This document shows, in pieces, positions 1 through 8,756 of a stretch of DNA of 64,000 nucleotides. The stretch's first letter is position 1; the number at the start of each line of letters is the position of its first letter. The notes under the pieces were generated by a model. The model had not been told where the DNA came from, ran no database searches, and worked only from the letters and a program-made list of their open reading frames with translations. The stretch comes from Oscillospiraceae bacterium (GTDB lineage Bacteria; Bacillota; Clostridia; Oscillospirales; Ruminococcaceae): NCBI GenBank assembly GCA_017466865.1, contig JAFTTI010000008.1, forward strand, positions 124,001 through 188,000, in the 5' to 3' direction. A program made the position numbers and the translations under genes.

Positions 1-726
1 CCTTAGTCTTCCGAACATAAGGCTATCTGTTCTGAGTCCTTCAATAAAGAATCTTCCGACTCCATACCAAGCTGTGTATGTGAGGAAAATCTGTCCATCA
101 AACTTTCTCTTTTTAGAAAGAAAATGAAGAATAACAAAACCCAAAGCACACCACAACGATTCATACAAAAAGCAAGGATGAACCATTGTATATGATGACG
201 AATAAACATCCCCGACAGAAAGTTCAATGATATTTCCTGTCATTCCCCAAGGAAGATTTGTAGGTCCACCAAAAGCCTCCTGATTTATAAAATTACCCCA
301 TCTTCCTATAGACTGACCTATAGCAAACCCTATCGCTGCAACATCAGCAAAAGGGACAAATCTTACTTTTCTTATTTTTGCAGTTATAAATGCACATAAA
401 AATGCACCTATAACACCACCATAAATAGCTAACCCTCCCCCTCTTATATCAAAGAAATCAGCAAAAGTAAGTTCATTATCAAATATGATATAATATGCTC
501 GAGCACCTAAAATTCCGCCAATAAGTCCAACAAAAACAACATCTGTCGCCCTGTCAGAATTCACCCCAAACTTTTTCATTACCGAAAAACAATAAAAAAG
601 TGCCAAAAGCATCCCGATGCCAATTATAATCGCATACCAATGTATTTCAAATCCAAAAATTTCAAATGCAACACGATTTACTTTAAATTCTATTCCCAAT
701 TTAGGAAAAGAAACAAAATTTTCCAT
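1..726 (-). CDS. lgt: Prolipoprotein diacylglyceryl transferase, C-terminus cut by window edge
   Basis: Membrane enzyme that moves diacylglycerol from phosphatidylglycerol to the lipobox cysteine of prolipoproteins. The reading frame stays open from the ATG at 726 to base 1 (242 codons), so the last few dozen residues lie outside the window. It has several hydrophobic segments, the Lgt signature around GRWGNFINQEAFGG followed by LPWG, and the late motif GRFFIEGLRTDSL. A GGAGG site lies about 11 bases upstream of the ATG. It is the third gene after the two M16 genes, 19 bases behind the first of them. The family assignment is firm; only the extreme C-terminus is unseen. Confidence 0.95.
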   Translation of the reverse strand, partial: MENFVSFPKLGIEFKVNRVAFEIFGFEIHWYAIIIGIGMLLALFYCFSVMKKFGVNSDRATDVVFVGLIGGILGARAYYIIFDNELTFADFFDIRGGGLAIYGGVIGAFLCAFITAKIRKVRFVPFADVAAIGFAIGQSIGRWGNFINQEAFGGPTNLPWGMTGNIIELSVGDVYSSSYTMVHPCFLYESLWCALGFVILHFLSKKRKFDGQIFLTYTAWYGVGRFFIEGLRTDSLMFGRLR

Positions 727-745
727 TATGTCAATGCCTCCTTAT

Positions 746-2023
746 TTACTTTATCGGATTAATAATAGAAATTGTATAATTATCAGTATTAAACTGTGAA
801 AATAATCTCTTATGAATGTCCTCAAGAGTAATTTCAGCAATTATCTCTACTGTATCAAAAGGAATAACATCAGACATATACGAATTTATCATAAGTGTTG
901 CAACGGATTCTACATTATTGAATCCTCTTATCTGTGAACCATAATAAGATTTTTTAATTATTTCAAATCTTTCTTCATCAAATCCTTCAACTTTGACTCT
1001 TTCAATTTCAGCAATTATTTCAGAAAGAACCTCGTGAGGATTTCGGCTTTCACCACCGAAAATAGAGCAGAAAAATCCGTCACCACTAAAAACTTCTGTT
1101 CCAAAATTAGAATTTATAATTCCCTTATCAAACATCTTTTTATAAAGAGGCGAACTATCATCAGCAAGTAAAGCAAGAACTATATTGGTTTCTATATCCG
1201 CTTTAAGTCCTGCCTTGCCTTTTTCTGATTTAGCTTTGAATCCTATATTAAAAAGAGGTGTTGCTACTTCAAGATTCTGAACAGTTTCTTTTTCAAAAAC
1301 AGTTTCAGGTTCATCTTCAAAAACAGTTTCGAGATTATGATTTTTGCAAGACTTAAGCATTTCATCGCATATTTCTATAACTTTATCAACATCCACATTT
1401 CCTGCTATTGAGAGATACATATTGTTGAGATTATAGAAAGTGTTATAGCATCGATATAGAAGATCTGCATCTATTTTGGCGATACTCTCAACAGTACCAG
1501 CAATATCAATTCTTACAGGATGATTATGATAAACACCCATAAGCATATTGAAAAACACACGCCAATTAGGATCATCTTCATACATTCTTATTTCCTGTCC
1601 AATAATACCCTGTTCCTTCTCTACGGTTTCTTTTGTAAAATAAGGTTCCTGGACAAAATCAAGAAGAATTCTAAGAGATTCTTCATAATTATCAGTACAA
1701 CTGAAAAGATAACATGTTTTGTCGAAAGAAGTATACGCATTAGCCGAAGCGCCCGTCTTCGCATATAAACTAAACACATCACAATCTTCATTTTCGAATA
1801 ATTTATGTTCAAGATAATGTGCTATTCCTTCAGGAACAGAAACATAATCCGCATCTTCATCTGTTTTGAATTTCGTATTTATAGAACCATATTTTGTTCC
1901 GAATAAAGCGTGAGTAGTCGAATAATTATCCATTTCCCATACAAGAACAGTAAGTCCGCTGGGATGATTTATACAGTAATATTTTTCACCCACACGGTCA
2001 TTTCTTATAATTTTCTTATCCAT
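746..2023 (-). CDS. ymfH: M16 (insulinase-like) peptidase with intact zinc motif, YmfH type
   Basis: 425-residue protein of the M16 inverted-zincin family. The HxxEH zinc motif is seen as HYLEH at about residues 69-73 in the N-terminal domain. The second half is the paired, catalytically silent M16 C domain. It starts with ATG behind a GGGGATG ribosome site and lies 2 bases after the partner gene. In Bacillus the homologous YmfF/YmfH pair has been linked to the EF-P 5-aminopentanol modification; the substrate here is unknown. The active partner alongside a motif-less partner suggests a heterodimer like the mitochondrial processing peptidase or PqqF-like pairs (inference). Confidence 0.88.
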   Translation of the reverse strand: MDKKIIRNDRVGEKYYCINHPSGLTVLVWEMDNYSTTHALFGTKYGSINTKFKTDEDADYVSVPEGIAHYLEHKLFENEDCDVFSLYAKTGASANAYTSFDKTCYLFSCTDNYEESLRILLDFVQEPYFTKETVEKEQGIIGQEIRMYEDDPNWRVFFNMLMGVYHNHPVRIDIAGTVESIAKIDADLLYRCYNTFYNLNNMYLSIAGNVDVDKVIEICDEMLKSCKNHNLETVFEDEPETVFEKETVQNLEVATPLFNIGFKAKSEKGKAGLKADIETNIVLALLADDSSPLYKKMFDKGIINSNFGTEVFSGDGFFCSIFGGESRNPHEVLSEIIAEIERVKVEGFDEERFEIIKKSYYGSQIRGFNNVESVATLMINSYMSDVIPFDTVEIIAEITLEDIHKRLFSQFNTDNYTISIINPIK

Positions 2024-2025
2024 AA

Positions 2026-3294
2026 TTATTCATCCCCTTTCTTTGTAAGAACATAAACAGTATCAAGTGTAAGAGAAGATGCTGCTTTTATAATATCTTC
2101 CCTTGTAACCGCTTTGAGATGTTCTATTTCTTCTTCCGGAGAATAATTTGTTCCGATAACATCCTGTTTAAGATACCAAGAAGCAAGTGAAGCAGCACTA
2201 TCGTTTATTGATTTTGCTGAATTAACAAGACTAAGAAGAGAATTGTTCATTTCTTCATCCGTAAATTCTCCCCTCTTCATACTTTCAAGTTGATTAAGAA
2301 TTTCTTTTCTTGCTTTTTCTATATTTTCCTGTTCAACACCACTATCAACATTAAGAATACCCTTTATTTCATCGTATCTAGCAGCACAATAATAACAAAG
2401 GCTCATCTTTTCACGTACATTTACAAAAAGTTTTGAAAATGGTGTTGCACCAAATATAGCGGTCATAAGTCTTACAGCGTGGCTATTTCTGTCATTACAT
2501 TTGAAAGACATTACCATCTTGCTCTGCACAACATCCAAAATTTCTGTTTCATAAACAGGTTCAGGTTTTGCGGGACTAAATTCAGAAGAACTTTTATCTT
2601 TAAAGTTTCTGTCAATAACCGAAAAGCGTTCTTTGATTTTATTTTTCACTTCATCAGGTGATTCAGAGCCAACAAAAAATACCTTAATTTCAGATGTTTT
2701 AAGAAGTTCAATATATTTTTCATAAGCAGATACCGCATTGACTTTTTCTGCATATTCTCTTTCACCGCAAGATCTTATTGCCGAAGGTTCGCCCTTCATT
2801 GCGATTTTTGATGTTTTCATAAGTGCATAATTTCTCTTATCATTTATGATAGCATCTATATCGTCGAGAAGTTCCTGTTTTATGGGCGCAAATAATTTCT
2901 CAGAAAACCCACCATTTTCAACATTAGGTTCTAAAAGACAATCCATAAGAATGTCCGTAGATTCAAGTGTAAGCTTTTCAGAATTAAGAGCATATTTATC
3001 GGAAATACAGGAAACTCCAAGCATCATAAACTGATTATCGCCGACTTTTGATGTTGTTCCCGATAAATTAGCTCCATAAAGTGATGATAGCTTCTTATTG
3101 AGCAATGTCATATCAGGATACTTTTTACTGCTTTTTGATATAAAAGACATAGAAAGTGCATTGGAAGATGCGTTTTCCTCGGAAAGTCTATCAATTAACC
3201 ATATAGAAATTAAATTAGTCTTGAAACGTTTATCAACTATAGAAAAAAAGTCTATTCCGTTATAAAGACTTTCTTTATTGAATGTTATCGACAT
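2026..3294 (-). CDS. ymfF: M16 peptidase-like protein lacking the zinc motif, YmfF type
   Basis: 422-residue partner of the downstream M16 protein. The stretch where HxxEH would sit (around ALSMSFISK) has no histidine pair, so it is probably non-catalytic. The start is the ATG at 3294, preceded by AGGAG about 9 bases upstream; an in-frame extension to 3345 would run through the promoter region and is not used. The later motif REKMSLCYY matches the substrate-binding R-Y region seen in M16 partner subunits. It is the first gene of the operon ymfF-ymfH-lgt, which diverges from the aro operon. Confidence 0.85.
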   Translation of the reverse strand: MSITFNKESLYNGIDFFSIVDKRFKTNLISIWLIDRLSEENASSNALSMSFISKSSKKYPDMTLLNKKLSSLYGANLSGTTSKVGDNQFMMLGVSCISDKYALNSEKLTLESTDILMDCLLEPNVENGGFSEKLFAPIKQELLDDIDAIINDKRNYALMKTSKIAMKGEPSAIRSCGEREYAEKVNAVSAYEKYIELLKTSEIKVFFVGSESPDEVKNKIKERFSVIDRNFKDKSSSEFSPAKPEPVYETEILDVVQSKMVMSFKCNDRNSHAVRLMTAIFGATPFSKLFVNVREKMSLCYYCAARYDEIKGILNVDSGVEQENIEKARKEILNQLESMKRGEFTDEEMNNSLLSLVNSAKSINDSAASLASWYLKQDVIGTNYSPEEEIEHLKAVTREDIIKAASSLTLDTVYVLTKKGDE

Positions 3295-3328
3295 TTTACC
3301 AACTCCTGTAAAATAAAATATAATATTT

Positions 3329-3334
3329 ATTATA
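3329..3334 (-). promoter_or_regulatory. Probable extended -10 promoter element for ymfF-ymfH-lgt
   Basis: The minus strand reads TGATATAAT, an extended -10 (TGn plus TATAAT), about 35 bases upstream of the ymfF start. No good -35 is visible at 17 bases. The call rests on position and the extended -10 only. Confidence 0.45.
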
Positions 3335-3388
3335 TCATAAATCAAATTAAATATCTACTGTTTATAACAAAATATTTGTATCTTTAAC

Positions 3389-3417
3389 TTGACTTTCCAT
3401 ACTATATGTTGTATAAT
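3389..3417 (+). promoter_or_regulatory. Sigma-A-type promoter of the aro operon
   Basis: TTGACT (3389-3394) and TATAAT (3412-3417) are separated by exactly 17 bases. The predicted transcript would begin near 3424, giving a leader of about 64 bases before the aroB TTG start. The promoter lies inside any longer reading of aroB, which argues for the shorter start. Confidence 0.85.
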
Positions 3418-3423
3418 TTATCA

Positions 3424-3465
3424 TGTGATTTTATGCTATTTTTTTAATATTCATCCAAAATCACA
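3424..3465 (+). repeat. Inverted repeat at the 5' end of the aro leader
   Basis: TGTGATTTT (3424-3432) and AAAATCACA (3457-3465) form a perfect 9-bp inverted repeat with a 24-base spacer. The left arm begins at the predicted transcription start. No T-run follows directly, so it does not look like a terminator. It could be a 5' stabilising hairpin or an operator. Confidence 0.5.
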
Positions 3466-3487
3466 ATCTTTTGTCGGAGTGGTTAAA

Positions 3488-4525
3488 TTGCAAAAAATTC
3501 ATGTTAACACAAGTAATCCGTATAATATCATAATTGGTTCTGCTATACTTGAAACTTCAGGTGATATTGTAAAAAAAGTTACAAAAGCATCTAAAATCGC
3601 ACTTGTAACCGATGATATAGTAGATTCTTTATACAGTGAAAAAGTTGTAAATTCTCTCAAAAAATCAGGATTCAATGTAATAAAATTTGTATTTCCTAAC
3701 GGCGAGGCATCAAAATGCTTTAAAACTTTGAATAATCTTTATGATTTTCTTGCTAATAATGAAATAACAAGATCTGATTGTCTTGTAGCACTCGGCGGTG
3801 GTGTTGTTGGCGACCTTACAGGATACGCATCTGCAACTTTCTTAAGAGGAATAGATTTTATCCAAATACCCACTACCCTTCTTGCCCAGGTTGATTCTTC
3901 TATAGGCGGAAAAACTGCTATCGACATCCCTGCAGGTAAAAATCTTGTAGGTGCTTTTAAACAACCTCTTGCTGTAATATGCGACATTTCAACTTTATCA
4001 ACATTGAAACCCGAAACCTTCTCAGATGGTATGGGCGAAGTTGTCAAATACGCAATGATAAGATCTTACGAATTGTTTGAGATACTTTATAATGAAGATG
4101 TAAATGACAATCTCGAAGATATAATATGCAGATGTATTGATATAAAACGCCAGATAGTTGAAAATGACGAATTTGATAAAGGCGAAAGAATGCTCCTTAA
4201 TTTCGGACATACATTCGGACACGCTATCGAAAAAATACAGAATTTCACAGGTCTTTCTCACGGAAGTGCAGTTTCGGTAGGCATGTGTATAATAACAGAA
4301 CTAGCAATAAAGCAAGGGCTTTGCAATGAAGATACATATACAAGTCTAAAAAAGTGTCTTGCGAAATATAACCTTCCTATATCTGTCGACATTTCATACG
4401 AAGATTTGGTGAAACATTGTATCAATGATAAAAAAAGAGATGCAGACAACATAAATCTCGTAATATCAACCGAAATAGGAAAATCGGAATTAAGAAAAGT
4501 TCCGATAAATTCTTTATTTGACTAA
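3488..4525 (+). CDS. aroB: 3-dehydroquinate synthase
   Basis: Second step of the shikimate pathway: DAHP to 3-dehydroquinate, NAD- and metal-dependent, cytoplasmic. It shows the nucleotide-binding run GGGVVGDLTG, then PTTLLAQVDSSIGGKTA, and the metal site FGHTFGHAIE. The start chosen is the TTG at 3488, which has GGAG 8 bases upstream; a frame extending back to 3389 overlaps the -35 box. The 345-residue length is normal for the family. It is the first gene of aroB-aroA-aroC and is 12 bases from aroA. Confidence 0.95.
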   Translation: MQKIHVNTSNPYNIIIGSAILETSGDIVKKVTKASKIALVTDDIVDSLYSEKVVNSLKKSGFNVIKFVFPNGEASKCFKTLNNLYDFLANNEITRSDCLVALGGGVVGDLTGYASATFLRGIDFIQIPTTLLAQVDSSIGGKTAIDIPAGKNLVGAFKQPLAVICDISTLSTLKPETFSDGMGEVVKYAMIRSYELFEILYNEDVNDNLEDIICRCIDIKRQIVENDEFDKGERMLLNFGHTFGHAIEKIQNFTGLSHGSAVSVGMCIITELAIKQGLCNEDTYTSLKKCLAKYNLPISVDISYEDLVKHCINDKKRDADNINLVISTEIGKSELRKVPINSLFD

Positions 4526-4537
4526 TGGAGAAAATTT

Positions 4538-5767
4538 ATGGATATAAAAATCGAGCCAAGAATGTTAAGTGGAAAAGTAAAGGTTCCGCCATCAAAAAGC
4601 GTTTCTCACAGAGTTCTTATATCCGCCGCATTGGCATCAGGAATATCTGAAATAAAAGGAATAATGGACTCCAAAGATATTATTGCAACAACCGAATGTT
4701 TAAAGGCTATGGGGGCAAATATAACAGAACATGATGGCGTTGCTCAGATTACAGGCATTTCATCTGTTCAAGAAAATGTAATCCTTGATTGTTTCGAATC
4801 AGGATCGACTTTGAGGTTTTTAATCCCTGTTGCTGCTGCTCTTGGAATAAACGCCACTTTCCTAGGCAAAGGAAGATTGCCCGAAAGGCCTATCATTCCC
4901 TATTTAAGAGAACTATCACAGCATGGAATTGAATTTAATTATAATGGTTCAATGCCATTTTCGATTTCAGGAAAACTTTCTGGTGGACGATACGAAATAG
5001 AGGGTGATATTTCATCTCAATTTATTACTGGTCTTTTATTTGCTCTTCCCTTATGTAAAGAAGATTCAGAAATACATATGCTTTCGCCTCTACAATCAAA
5101 ACCATATGCAGATATGACCATAGAAACCTTACGAAGATTTGGTATTTTTATAAAACCTACAAATTACGGATATTATATCGAAGGAAATCAAAAATACAAA
5201 AGTTACGATACAACTATCGAAGGAGACTATTCTCAAGCAGCATTTTTCTATGTTGCAAACGCTTTAGGTTCAAAAATAGAACTTTCTAATCTCTCTCCTG
5301 ATAGTAAGCAAGGAGACAAAAAAATCCTTGATATTTTATCGCAATTATGCTATAATGACGAGTATAGCGAATTTAATATTGACGTTTCGGATATACCCGA
5401 CCTCGTACCTATTCTTGCTGTTTTAGGCAGCTTCGGCAAAAAGCCTATGCGTATTTCTAACGCAGAAAGACTTAAAATAAAAGAAAGTGACAGACTTATG
5501 GCTATTTCAGAAGCATTAAATGCTATAGGCGGAAAAGTTGTCACATTAAACGATGGTATTGTTATTCTTCCGGTAAAAGAATTTCACGGCGGAATTGTAA
5601 ACAGTTACAATGACCACAGAATTGTAATGGCAGTTGCAATAGCATCAACAAAAAGTAAAGCACCTATAATAATCAAAGGTGCTGAATCTGTAGATAAATC
5701 ATATCCCGGATTTTTCGGTGAATTTAATGCACTTGGAGGAAATTCTTATGTCATCAGTTTGGAGTAA
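4538..5767 (+). CDS. aroA: 3-phosphoshikimate 1-carboxyvinyltransferase (EPSP synthase)
   Basis: Joins shikimate-3-phosphate and phosphoenolpyruvate to give EPSP. 409 residues. The N-terminal PSKSVSHR carries the substrate-binding lysine and serine. Further motifs are SGSTLRF, GKGRLPERPI, GDYSQAAFF and the late NDHRIVMAVAIA. ATG at 4538 follows a GGAG site. Its 3' end overlaps aroC by 20 bases, which points to translational coupling. The sequence looks complete, with no missing motif. Confidence 0.96.
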   Translation: MDIKIEPRMLSGKVKVPPSKSVSHRVLISAALASGISEIKGIMDSKDIIATTECLKAMGANITEHDGVAQITGISSVQENVILDCFESGSTLRFLIPVAAALGINATFLGKGRLPERPIIPYLRELSQHGIEFNYNGSMPFSISGKLSGGRYEIEGDISSQFITGLLFALPLCKEDSEIHMLSPLQSKPYADMTIETLRRFGIFIKPTNYGYYIEGNQKYKSYDTTIEGDYSQAAFFYVANALGSKIELSNLSPDSKQGDKKILDILSQLCYNDEYSEFNIDVSDIPDLVPILAVLGSFGKKPMRISNAERLKIKESDRLMAISEALNAIGGKVVTLNDGIVILPVKEFHGGIVNSYNDHRIVMAVAIASTKSKAPIIIKGAESVDKSYPGFFGEFNALGGNSYVISLE

Positions 5768-6839
5768 TCGTATCACAATATCAATTTTCGGTGAATCTCA
5801 CGGTTCAGCGATAGGTGTTACTATCGACAACCTCCCTGCAGGTGAGTATATAGATATGCCTGAAATAGTAAAATTCATGTCAAGAAGAGCTGCAAGAAAC
5901 AAAAAAATTTCTACTGCTCGTCAGGAACCTGATATTCCTACAATTCTTTCGGGTGTTTATAAAGATCGTACAACCGGTACGCCTCTTTGTGCGATAATTA
6001 ACAATACAAATACTCATTCTGCAGATTATTCTTCTATTTCAAAACTTGCTCGTCCGGGACATGCAGATTATACAGGTGCTTTGAGGTACAACGGATTCAA
6101 TGACAATCGTGGCGGCGGTCACTTTTCAGGTAGACTTACCGCTCCTCTTTGTTTCGCTGGTGCCGTTTGTGCACAAATCCTTGAACGCAGAGGAATTTAT
6201 ACAGGCGCTCATATTCTCTCAATAAAGGATGTTAGGGATAACAGATATAGTCCTTTGGGAATCACAAGAGAACATCTTATTTCTATAAGAAACAAGAAAT
6301 TCCCTGTTATCAATGATGAAAAAGGCGAAAAAATGATAGAAACAATTTGTGCTGCTAAAGACGCAAAAGATTCTGTTGGTGGTATTATCGAATGTATCGC
6401 TACTGGTGTTCCTGCAGGTATTGGTTCGCCTATTTTCAATGGACTTGAAAATTCAATTTCTCAGATTATGTTTGGAATCCCTGCTGTTAAAGGTATCGAA
6501 TTTGGTGCAGGTTTTGATTGCACAACTCTTATGGGTAGTGAAAACAATGACGAATTCTATGTTAACGGCGAAGGACATGTTGTTACTAAAACCAATAACC
6601 ATGGTGGAATTTTAGGAGGTATTTCTTCAGGAATGCCTATTATATGCAATGTCGCATTCAAACCTACTCCATCTATCGCACTCCAGCAGGATACTGTTGA
6701 TTATAGTGCTATGAAAAACGAGCATATAAACATAAAAGGAAGACACGATCCTTGTATCGTTCCAAGAGCTGTTCCTTGCGTTGAAGCAGCTATGAATATT
6801 GCTATTATGTCTCATATGCTTGATTATCCTAATTTTTAA
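5748..6839 (+). CDS. aroC: Chorismate synthase
   Basis: Last step of the shikimate pathway, EPSP to chorismate, requiring reduced FMN. It contains the family signatures GESHGSAIG near the N-terminus, RPGHADYTGALRY, and the C-terminal GRHDPCIVPRAVP. The start is the ATG at 5748 behind GGAGG; it lies inside the end of aroA, so the two are probably coupled. The protein has 363 residues, normal length. The three enzymes in a row carry DAHP products through to chorismate apart from the dehydratase, dehydrogenase and kinase steps, which are not in this window. Confidence 0.96.
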   Translation: MSSVWSNRITISIFGESHGSAIGVTIDNLPAGEYIDMPEIVKFMSRRAARNKKISTARQEPDIPTILSGVYKDRTTGTPLCAIINNTNTHSADYSSISKLARPGHADYTGALRYNGFNDNRGGGHFSGRLTAPLCFAGAVCAQILERRGIYTGAHILSIKDVRDNRYSPLGITREHLISIRNKKFPVINDEKGEKMIETICAAKDAKDSVGGIIECIATGVPAGIGSPIFNGLENSISQIMFGIPAVKGIEFGAGFDCTTLMGSENNDEFYVNGEGHVVTKTNNHGGILGGISSGMPIICNVAFKPTPSIALQQDTVDYSAMKNEHINIKGRHDPCIVPRAVPCVEAAMNIAIMSHMLDYPNF

Positions 6840-6853
6840 CAGAAAGGTTTAAT

Positions 6854-7423
6854 ATGGCTAGTTATTTCCCTGATATAAATTACGAACTTAATGACTTACA
6901 TAGTGTAAAGGTTCTTTTGTGTCATCTTTTAAACAGCCTTAATAAAGAAGTTTCACTTGATGAACTCTACGAAATAGCAGTAGGAAGTGAAATCATCAAT
7001 TACTTCTATTATAATGAGGCTATTGAGGATTTGCTCAAAACAGGTGCTATTGAAAAGAAAGTAAAAAACGGTAAAGAAGTTATACTCATTACCGCAAAAG
7101 GCTCCTATGGTGCTGAAGAACTCAAAAGATGTGTTCCCAAATCATTAAGGGATAAAATTATTTCTGTTGCTCTGAAATTATTTGCCAAACAGAAAATTTC
7201 AAATGAAGTCGACTGCGATATCGAGCAGACTGAAAACGGATTTTATGTTGATTGTAAAATTCATGACGTTCACGAAGATATACTCCAGATGAAACTCTAT
7301 TCCCCCACGTACGAACAAGCTGTTTTCATCAAAGAAAAACTCGAATCAAATCCGAGTGAATTTTATGGTAAGATAATTTCTTATGCACTTAATTTAAAAG
7401 AATTTCAACCAAATGTTGAATAA
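6854..7423 (+). CDS. DUF4364-like family protein
   Basis: 189-residue soluble protein that follows aroC by 14 bases, with an AAAGG ribosome site. The N-terminal 80 residues read like a winged-helix domain: a helical start around VLLCHLLNSL, a tyrosine-rich stretch at IINYFYYNEA, and a small basic hairpin. The overall layout matches my memory of the DUF4364 family of Clostridia, whose role is not established. It shares the aro transcript and ends at a strong terminator. A regulatory role is plausible, but nothing seen here proves it. Confidence 0.6.
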   Translation: MASYFPDINYELNDLHSVKVLLCHLLNSLNKEVSLDELYEIAVGSEIINYFYYNEAIEDLLKTGAIEKKVKNGKEVILITAKGSYGAEELKRCVPKSLRDKIISVALKLFAKQKISNEVDCDIEQTENGFYVDCKIHDVHEDILQMKLYSPTYEQAVFIKEKLESNPSEFYGKIISYALNLKEFQPNVE

Positions 7424-7426
7424 ATA

Positions 7427-7462
7427 AAAAACAGGTATATGTAAAAACATATACCTGTTTTT
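7427..7462. terminator. Bidirectional terminator between the aro operon and the GNAT gene
   Basis: A perfect 16-bp inverted repeat, AAAAACAGGTATATGT with its complement, encloses an AAAA loop. A-runs and T-runs on both sides let it serve the converging transcripts. Confidence 0.9.
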
Positions 7463-7464
7463 AT

Positions 7465-7932
7465 TTATCTGAATTTTTCTAATCTGTAAATTTGTTCTTC
7501 ATCTATTTCTGCTATTCCATTTTTATAATTATACCCGAATTTCCTGTAAAAATTCACAGCAGTAATAGATGAGGGAATTTCAATTCGTTTTGATCTCAGA
7601 AAATACTCATCTTTTTCGAGGGTTTCTATAATTTTAGTGCCTATCCCCTTCCCTTGATATTCAGGCAATACAAATATCGTGAAAAGGCTACTTTCATCTT
7701 CTTTGCCCCAATATGGACCAATGGCACCGCAACCGATAATTTCATTACCATCTTGGGCAACATAAAAGTGCGTCCATCCTGCTCTTTCTAAAACATTTTC
7801 AGCTTGTTGATGTTTTATCAATTCTTCCATCAATTCAGCAGAATAATCTTCAATATTTGATATTCTGACAGTATGTATAATCAATGATGATACTTTTTCA
7901 GCATCTTTATTTTCAAATCGTCTTATAACCAT
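7465..7932 (-). CDS. GNAT family N-acetyltransferase
   Basis: 155-residue acetyl-CoA-dependent acyltransferase fold. The cofactor-binding motif is seen as VLPEYQGKGIGTKII in the middle of the protein, preceded by the beta-strand FTIF. A tyrosine-rich C-terminus (FYRKFGYNYKNG) matches the usual final strand. ATG at 7932 has a clear AGGAGG site. The substrate cannot be told from sequence. It is the last gene of a minus-strand group of small genes running back to 9912. Confidence 0.88.
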   Translation of the reverse strand: MVIRRFENKDAEKVSSLIIHTVRISNIEDYSAELMEELIKHQQAENVLERAGWTHFYVAQDGNEIIGCGAIGPYWGKEDESSLFTIFVLPEYQGKGIGTKIIETLEKDEYFLRSKRIEIPSSITAVNFYRKFGYNYKNGIAEIDEEQIYRLEKFR

Positions 7933-7945
7933 TTTATACCTCCTG

Positions 7946-8401
7946 TTATTCAGCTACAAATCTTCCGATAATCTCGCCCTTCTGCAAAATATGTTCCTCA
8001 GCCTTTTTTAAAAATGTTTTCTTGAATATATTTGCAGATAAATTCATTTCACAATCCAAAGTATATAATGTGAATTTATATGAATGACTTTTTCTTTTGG
8101 GTGGTTTAGGTCCTGCATAATGATGCAAACCATATGCTATCCCCTGCTTTATATTTTCATCCGAAGAAATTGCTTCTTTGACTATTTCTGCTGCTGGAAT
8201 GTTCCATATTACCCAATGCGTGAAATCCTTTATAGGATGATCTAAATCCTCTAAAGTTATTGCTATCGTCTTTGCACAGGGAGATAGATTTTTAATAATA
8301 AATTCAGGCGATATATCTTCGCCATACCCCGTATATTTAATGAGAAAATTCCCGTATACATCAATCCCGCCACACTCGAATTCTAACAAATCATTTTTCA
8401 T
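7946..8401 (-). CDS. YbhB/YbcL-type phosphatidylethanolamine-binding (PEBP) family protein
   Basis: 151-residue protein with the PEBP core. It carries the DLDHPIKDFTHWVIWNIP motif (bacterial ligand-pocket signature), then GLHHYAGPKPP and HSYKFTLYTLD, in the usual order and spacing. Bacterial members are cytoplasmic, and their physiological ligand is generally unknown. No signal peptide is visible. ATG at 8401 follows AGAGG. It sits 13 bases upstream of the GNAT gene, so the two are probably cotranscribed. Confidence 0.9.
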   Translation of the reverse strand: MKNDLLEFECGGIDVYGNFLIKYTGYGEDISPEFIIKNLSPCAKTIAITLEDLDHPIKDFTHWVIWNIPAAEIVKEAISSDENIKQGIAYGLHHYAGPKPPKRKSHSYKFTLYTLDCEMNLSANIFKKTFLKKAEEHILQKGEIIGRFVAE

Positions 8402-8434
8402 TTCGGAAGCCTCTTTTCTGATGCTATAACAACT

Positions 8435-8746
8435 TTAACCTTTAATTAATTCAGAAATAATATCACTTGATTCGTTTAATGCTTCTAAATACTTACGCTC
8501 CAACACCTTATGTATATCAAAAACATCAGAATCAAGCCTGTATTTATTAGGTGTATAATTCTCATCATAAGAAACCAGTCCCACAACTTTGTTTCCATGA
8601 TAAATTCTACAAGGAACAACAGGGCCGAATCCGTAATCGCACTCCATATGGTCATATTGGTTACAAGATGGACAGAATGCCATAAAGTTGGCAAATCTCT
8701 CGTGTTCATATTCAAAACCACATTTTGCGCAAATTTCTTTATGCAT
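8435..8746 (-). CDS. Small zinc-ribbon-like protein
   Basis: 103 residues with two CxxC pairs in the N-terminal third (CAKC at about 6-9 and CPSC at about 25-28), a spacing typical of a zinc ribbon. Further cysteines and histidines (HMEC, then CRIYHG) follow. The C-terminal half is acidic and probably helical. I do not recognise the family. ATG at 8746 has a good AGGAGG site, and it is 10 bases from the upstream SAP gene, so translation looks genuine. Confidence 0.65.
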   Translation of the reverse strand: MHKEICAKCGFEYEHERFANFMAFCPSCNQYDHMECDYGFGPVVPCRIYHGNKVVGLVSYDENYTPNKYRLDSDVFDIHKVLERKYLEALNESSDIISELIKG

Positions 8747-8756
8747 ACTATACCTC

